This document shows positions 59,476 to 64,000 of a stretch of DNA of 64,000 nt, one piece after another. Numbering within the stretch: the first letter of the stretch is position 1; each line of letters begins with the position of its first letter. The notes below the pieces were generated by a model. It was not told the origin of the DNA, ran no database searches, and saw nothing but the letters and a program-made list of their open reading frames with translations. A program made the translations under genes and the position numbers. This DNA is from Cavia porcellus (Eukaryota; Chordata; Mammalia; Rodentia; Caviidae): assembly GCF_034190915.1 (NCBI RefSeq), contig NW_026947484.1, positions 69,829,482 to 69,893,481 of the forward strand. Direction: 5' to 3'.

Positions 59476-61724
59476 TTCCTACAGATTCGTAAGACATGGA
59501 TATTAGATTTTGACTTTGGAAGGTGATAATGTCAGCAAGTGTAACCAACTGTGTGGGGTACAATCCATCATTACCTGTTTTGCATGGCACTCAAATCCAC
59601 TAAAATCACCTGTGTCCCTCAAAGTGTTTTCCAGTACAGGAATGAGGTGAAACATGTGCTTAGACAAGAAAGGAGTCTGGAGGCCCTGGACACTCAGCTC
59701 CCTGATGGAGGCATTTTAAAAATGAGCGAGAGAATACACATTTTATAATTGGTATTTGAGATATTTATGTCTCAAGCAGGCTGTAAGTTTTTGAGTTAAT
59801 ACCCAGAAGATAACGCTTTATAATAATTTTAAAGATTCACAGTTTGCTAAATGCTACATAGTTCTTAAGAGATGAACAATTCTAGCTTTTAAGATACTTA
59901 TAACTTGGGAGCATTTCAAATCCATCGTGTCAAAATTAGCTTAAACAAATGTCCTTGTGATCAGGTTTCTGTGAGGAAGGAGACACAGTGTCACCAATAG
60001 CATGTTAAGGAAGGTAGCATGGTGCTCGCCCACCATATAGTTGCTGTATTATTCACTAGACATGTGGGTGTTAAAATGCAATGAAATCAAACCTGTCTCA
60101 TCACCAATTAAGCCCATCACGCTGTCTACTCCTGTTCAGTAATGAGAATCCATTTCAGCCTTTGAAGTAAAAGAGGAAGTAAGTAATTATTTTGTGGTTT
60201 TTCAAAAGCAGAAATTTCCATTCTTTCATTAATTTTTCTTTTAACAACTAATCACTGTAAACTATGTTCTGAGCTATTTAAAAATAGCATCAGGCTTAAG
60301 AACTGCTGAAAAACAAAAGGAATCTAGAACACATAAAGGCCTTTGAGGACTCAGACTTTCCAACCTACCCAGCTCCACTGCTATTGACAGACAAAGAGAC
60401 GTGAAAAAAAAAATGCAGAATATGCCTAAAGAATGGATGTTAGATTTTACATTAAGAGTCAAGTCTCTCTTGACATTATGAATTAAATTTTTTTCATTCA
60501 TGATATGCCATGATTAATTGCATGTTTACTATGTAGCACACCCTCAGCTAGACAGCAGAATGCACAAAGCAGTTATGGTTCTTGTTTATAGTCTATGTGT
60601 GAAGACAGATGGGAATAAAGTTACCACACTGTCAAAAGCAGACGGAAAAACCACGGAGAGAGTCCTAGAGTGGTGGCTCAGCAGGGGTAGCTAATAGTAT
60701 GTCCCAACTTCTTGTGGCAGGCTGGAGAAGGCTTTCTTGATCAGGTGACAGTGACTCTGACCTCCAAAGGAAGAGCAGACACACATAGCCACTGAGTGAG
60801 TGGAGATATGATTCACCCAGGATCACAGGCAAAGACACTGTGGTGCTTGCTGTGCTGAAGCGGGTGAAGGTAGCAGAGGGCTGGGTGGCAGTGGTGTAAT
60901 TTGGGATAATTACAGAGAGACGTACGTGGCCAGATTACAGGAACCTATGTGCTTTGTATTACAGTGTTTGAAAGAATTTTAAGCAAATATAAACACAATC
61001 AGAAACTCATTCTGAAAGATTCACTTTGAGTCCAAGGTGGAAAACTGTCTTTTCTGTATCTTTCTGGTAAAGAGTGTATGTGTCCACTTAACCAGAGTCT
61101 TTTGGAAAATTATTCAAGATTTCTTAACCAGCTGGCTCACATAGAAAACTGCCACGATTTAGGAATGTTTCCTGCACATTACATTTCTCCCTGAAATAGC
61201 TATTGAATGCGGATGGTCTTTGAAAGCTTTCTACAATCATCTGCCATTGAATTGATGATGTGCAAATCTCCCGAAACTTCTGGATGCCACTCTAATGACC
61301 ATCAATCTTCAGCGTGCAGAAGAAACACCTGCGCACTCCCTGAAAATGCAGGTTACTGGACGCTACTCCTAGGGATTCAGTCTCACTAAGATTCAGAAGA
61401 GTGCAGATGCTGTGTTTGAAACAAACTCTGGGCAAACACTGCTGTTGTGGGTCCCTGAAACAGACTCTGGTAAACACTGCTGCAGAGATTCAAATCTCAT
61501 ATGTTTACAATTGGCTTTCAAAAGTGAAGAGTAAACTCATTATATTTGAGACAGTTCTGTTAGCTGCACGTCAAGTTCTCTGGCTCACAGGAAGCAGACA
61601 AGGGCATTATTATGTCTAGAGGAAGTTTGTGCCAGCCTAGTTCTACCATATGGTGAGGGACAGGAAAGGACATTCGTGAACTCTCTGTGGCACACAGACA
61701 CTGCACAGAGAGGGCTGTTTTAGG

Positions 61725-61870
61725 ATAGAGAGTATGGGCTTTGGAGTCAGCCGGGGTGGGTGTGGACCCTTGCTCTGCCATTTACAGTTGTGAGACCTCG
61801 GGCAAGTCCCTTAAGCTCTCAGCTTCCTGATCAAGCCAGGTAGATGGATGGGGAGTGGAACAACCCCCTG
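61725..61870 (+). repeat. MIR SINE, 5' part, sense
   Basis: 'agagtatgggctttggagtc agccggggtgggtgtggacc cttgctctgccatttacagt tgtgagacctcgggcaagtc' is a clear MIR match. Confidence 0.85.
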
Positions 61871-64000
61871 CCTCTGAGCGCACACAAACCTTTGTGCAGT
61901 GATGCCTGATGGGCAGTGGAGACACGCACAGTGAGTGTCATGCGTCTACTTGTGCTCTTGTACTTCCTTCAAGGAGAGAAAGCCTCAGGGCTGTGATATT
62001 CAGTCAAGCGACGTGGAGGGAAGAACTCAGCTTAGCCCTTGAATCAAGCACCAAATCCCGAGTCTCAGTATACTGCATGTTAGTGCACGGGATAATTAGC
62101 CATTTACTTTCATTGAAATAAAATAAAATATAAAGATTTTGCTTTTCCTTATAGCAATCAAGTTGCTCTTCATATTAACTGGGATTTAGAAAGTAGAATT
62201 CTAGGTACTCTAACTCCTCAAGCATCTTTCGGCTCCTTGAGGGAAGAAGGGATGGTATAGGGAATTAAATGTGTAAAGTGATAATTGGAATCCTCCTGTA
62301 GCTGTTTGTTAGACTGAAAAGTAGGTAAGTAGGTGTTAGATTTGGAAAGAGAATATGGGCTCTTTCTCCTTGCTATAAAAAGCTGGCATTTTGTGAAGAG
62401 TTTTGTTCATCCTTACTTCTGCCCCTGTCTACAGGGTTCAGATCCTGTCTTACTTGCTCATCTGTAGAATGGGCTGGATGGCTAAAGAACACACAAACCA
62501 CTGCGGCAAAGAGCACTGACAAAAGCAAAGCATGTCTTCAACCTCCGAGCTCTCGGAAAGGCTGTCTGAGAGACGCGGTCCACTCAGCTCTGCTGTAGGA
62601 AGTGCGGACCTGTCATTCTGAGGCCAGATGGGCCGGAGACTGCGCAAAGGCAGCAGCAGCTCTTGTCAGAGCCCAGGACGGTCTGGGGAGGAAGCAGCAA
62701 GCCATCGCTTATTGTTCATTAATGTTGTGCACCGCAGCTCAGAGACGCCCATTTCAAAGGAAGCCCAGCGTGGTCTCAGCAGCGGTTAATGATTCAACAA
62801 CTTTTTAGACAGTCAGGGAGGTGATGCCAAAGCACTTGGAGATGCGGAGGTAGTCAGTTTCAAAGCATAACAAAATTCCCGCATGTTTACATAATCCTCA
62901 TCGCAGAGGCAGACAGAGGGTTACCAAAGCCAGTGCCACACTCGTCTCCATTTTAGGACAAACATTTTTCATAAGAAAGAAGCTTTAGTTTATACCTGTA
63001 GGAATCTACAAGAATGAGAAACAGCTATTTGGGAAAAGATGATAATCCTATGCTTTGCCCCAGAGGGTGGTTTAAGCAGAAAATTCACAATTTGATAACT
63101 GGTACAACTGATGCTGAGAAACGGGACACACAAAGGATAAAACTAGCGATTGCATGCCGAGGGGCTTTCAGACCATCGGGAGACCCTGCGACCTGAAGCA
63201 AGAAGCCAGCAATGATTTGATCACAGTAGAAGAAACTCATAAAAGGAGGGTACATAAACTAAGGCTGAAAACACCCATTTCCACTCCTTTCTTCTTTGCT
63301 TCATTTCTTTCTGGCTCTGATTTTTGTTTAGCCAAAAGCTGACACTTAGGTTAAAATAGAAAGCATCGCCAAAGAGAGGTAAGCACAGAATGGAGATTCT
63401 GAAGACTCAATTCATTGTTCTCATGGGGGCAGAATTTCTCACTTTAGGTTCTATGATTATTTCACCATTATTTCAGTTGATTTTTATTTTTGCTTAAGCT
63501 ATTTGGAACTGGTTCTTGTTTCTGTAACCAAAGAATCCTAATGAATTCATAAACTTGCAACTCGATGACTGAAGAATGATACCAAAACCTGTTTTCTCAT
63601 TTACAGATCTTTTCATCTGATGGACAAATCTTGGGATTTCGGACTTGCAGACTTGCAGTGTACACTGGCAGACTACACTTGGCTCACACAGACTGGGACA
63701 ATCTGACCTCTCAGAGGATTCCTGAAGGCAGTGGGCATGCGTTTGCCCTTCACCCCTCTCTTCTCTACAGCCACATAACACATATTTGCAATAAGCGTGA
63801 GTTGAAGTAGACAGCTATTCCAGGAGAGAGCAATGCTTCTCAGTATGGATTTAAACTTTAAAACACTGGGATCTTTTTTCAGTTGTTTCCTATAATTTTG
63901 ACTACTCCTGAATTATTTTAATGTGTGTTTGTCACTGAGCAGAGAAGCCTGAGGGTACCTCTGGCATGCCCTGAAAGTGGGTCCCCAGGTATAATAAGTG

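Overview
This is a vertebrate, specifically mammalian, genomic window, and almost all of it is non-coding. Only two genes are supported. They face each other tail to tail: the last five coding exons of TRPM6 on the plus strand (168-17510) and the last coding exon of RORB on the minus strand (58963-58808). The same order and orientation is known from human chromosome 9q21 (RORB and TRPM6 convergent). The protein matches and the neighbourhood therefore support each other.

The host is most likely a non-murid rodent. B1 (7SL-derived) SINEs, many tRNA-derived ID-type SINEs with 'gctaaatccc(c)ag' ends, ORR1-like MaLR LTRs and rodent-style L1 fragments are present, and I see no B2 element. The form of the ID elements makes me lean towards a hystricomorph, but this is a weak inference.

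Layout. 1-17510: the TRPM6 alpha-kinase exons, separated by introns of 0.8, 9.0, 4.4 and 2.5 kb that hold ID SINEs, MIRs, L1 antisense pieces, a B1 nested in a MIR, an ORR1-like LTR and hAT-type MITE remnants. 17511-about 17960: TRPM6 3'UTR with a (TG)n(TA)n tract and an ATTAAA signal. About 18150-19350: the 5' part of a plus-strand L1 (monomer-like GC-rich repeats, then ORF1 coiled coil). 19.3-51 kb: intergenic DNA with LTRs, antisense L1s, three copies of an unclassified A-tailed retroelement, simple repeats, and one repeat-free stretch (about 33240-33960) that looks like a developmental enhancer. About 51.6-58.8 kb: repeat-poor DNA that I infer to be the long RORB 3'UTR. 58808-58963: RORB terminal exon. 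58964-64000: last RORB intron, with MIR remnants.

TRPM6 encodes an epithelial Mg2+/Ca2+ channel fused to an alpha-kinase. The exons here carry the C-terminal kinase lobe with its catalytic and zinc-binding residues. RORB encodes a nuclear receptor of retina and cortex. The exon here carries the end of the ligand-binding domain with the AF-2 helix. The two proteins have no known joint function; adjacency is syntenic. No new multi-gene system was found. The most unusual items are the unclassified retroelement family, one copy of which has a perfect 13-bp target-site duplication, and the enhancer-like block.
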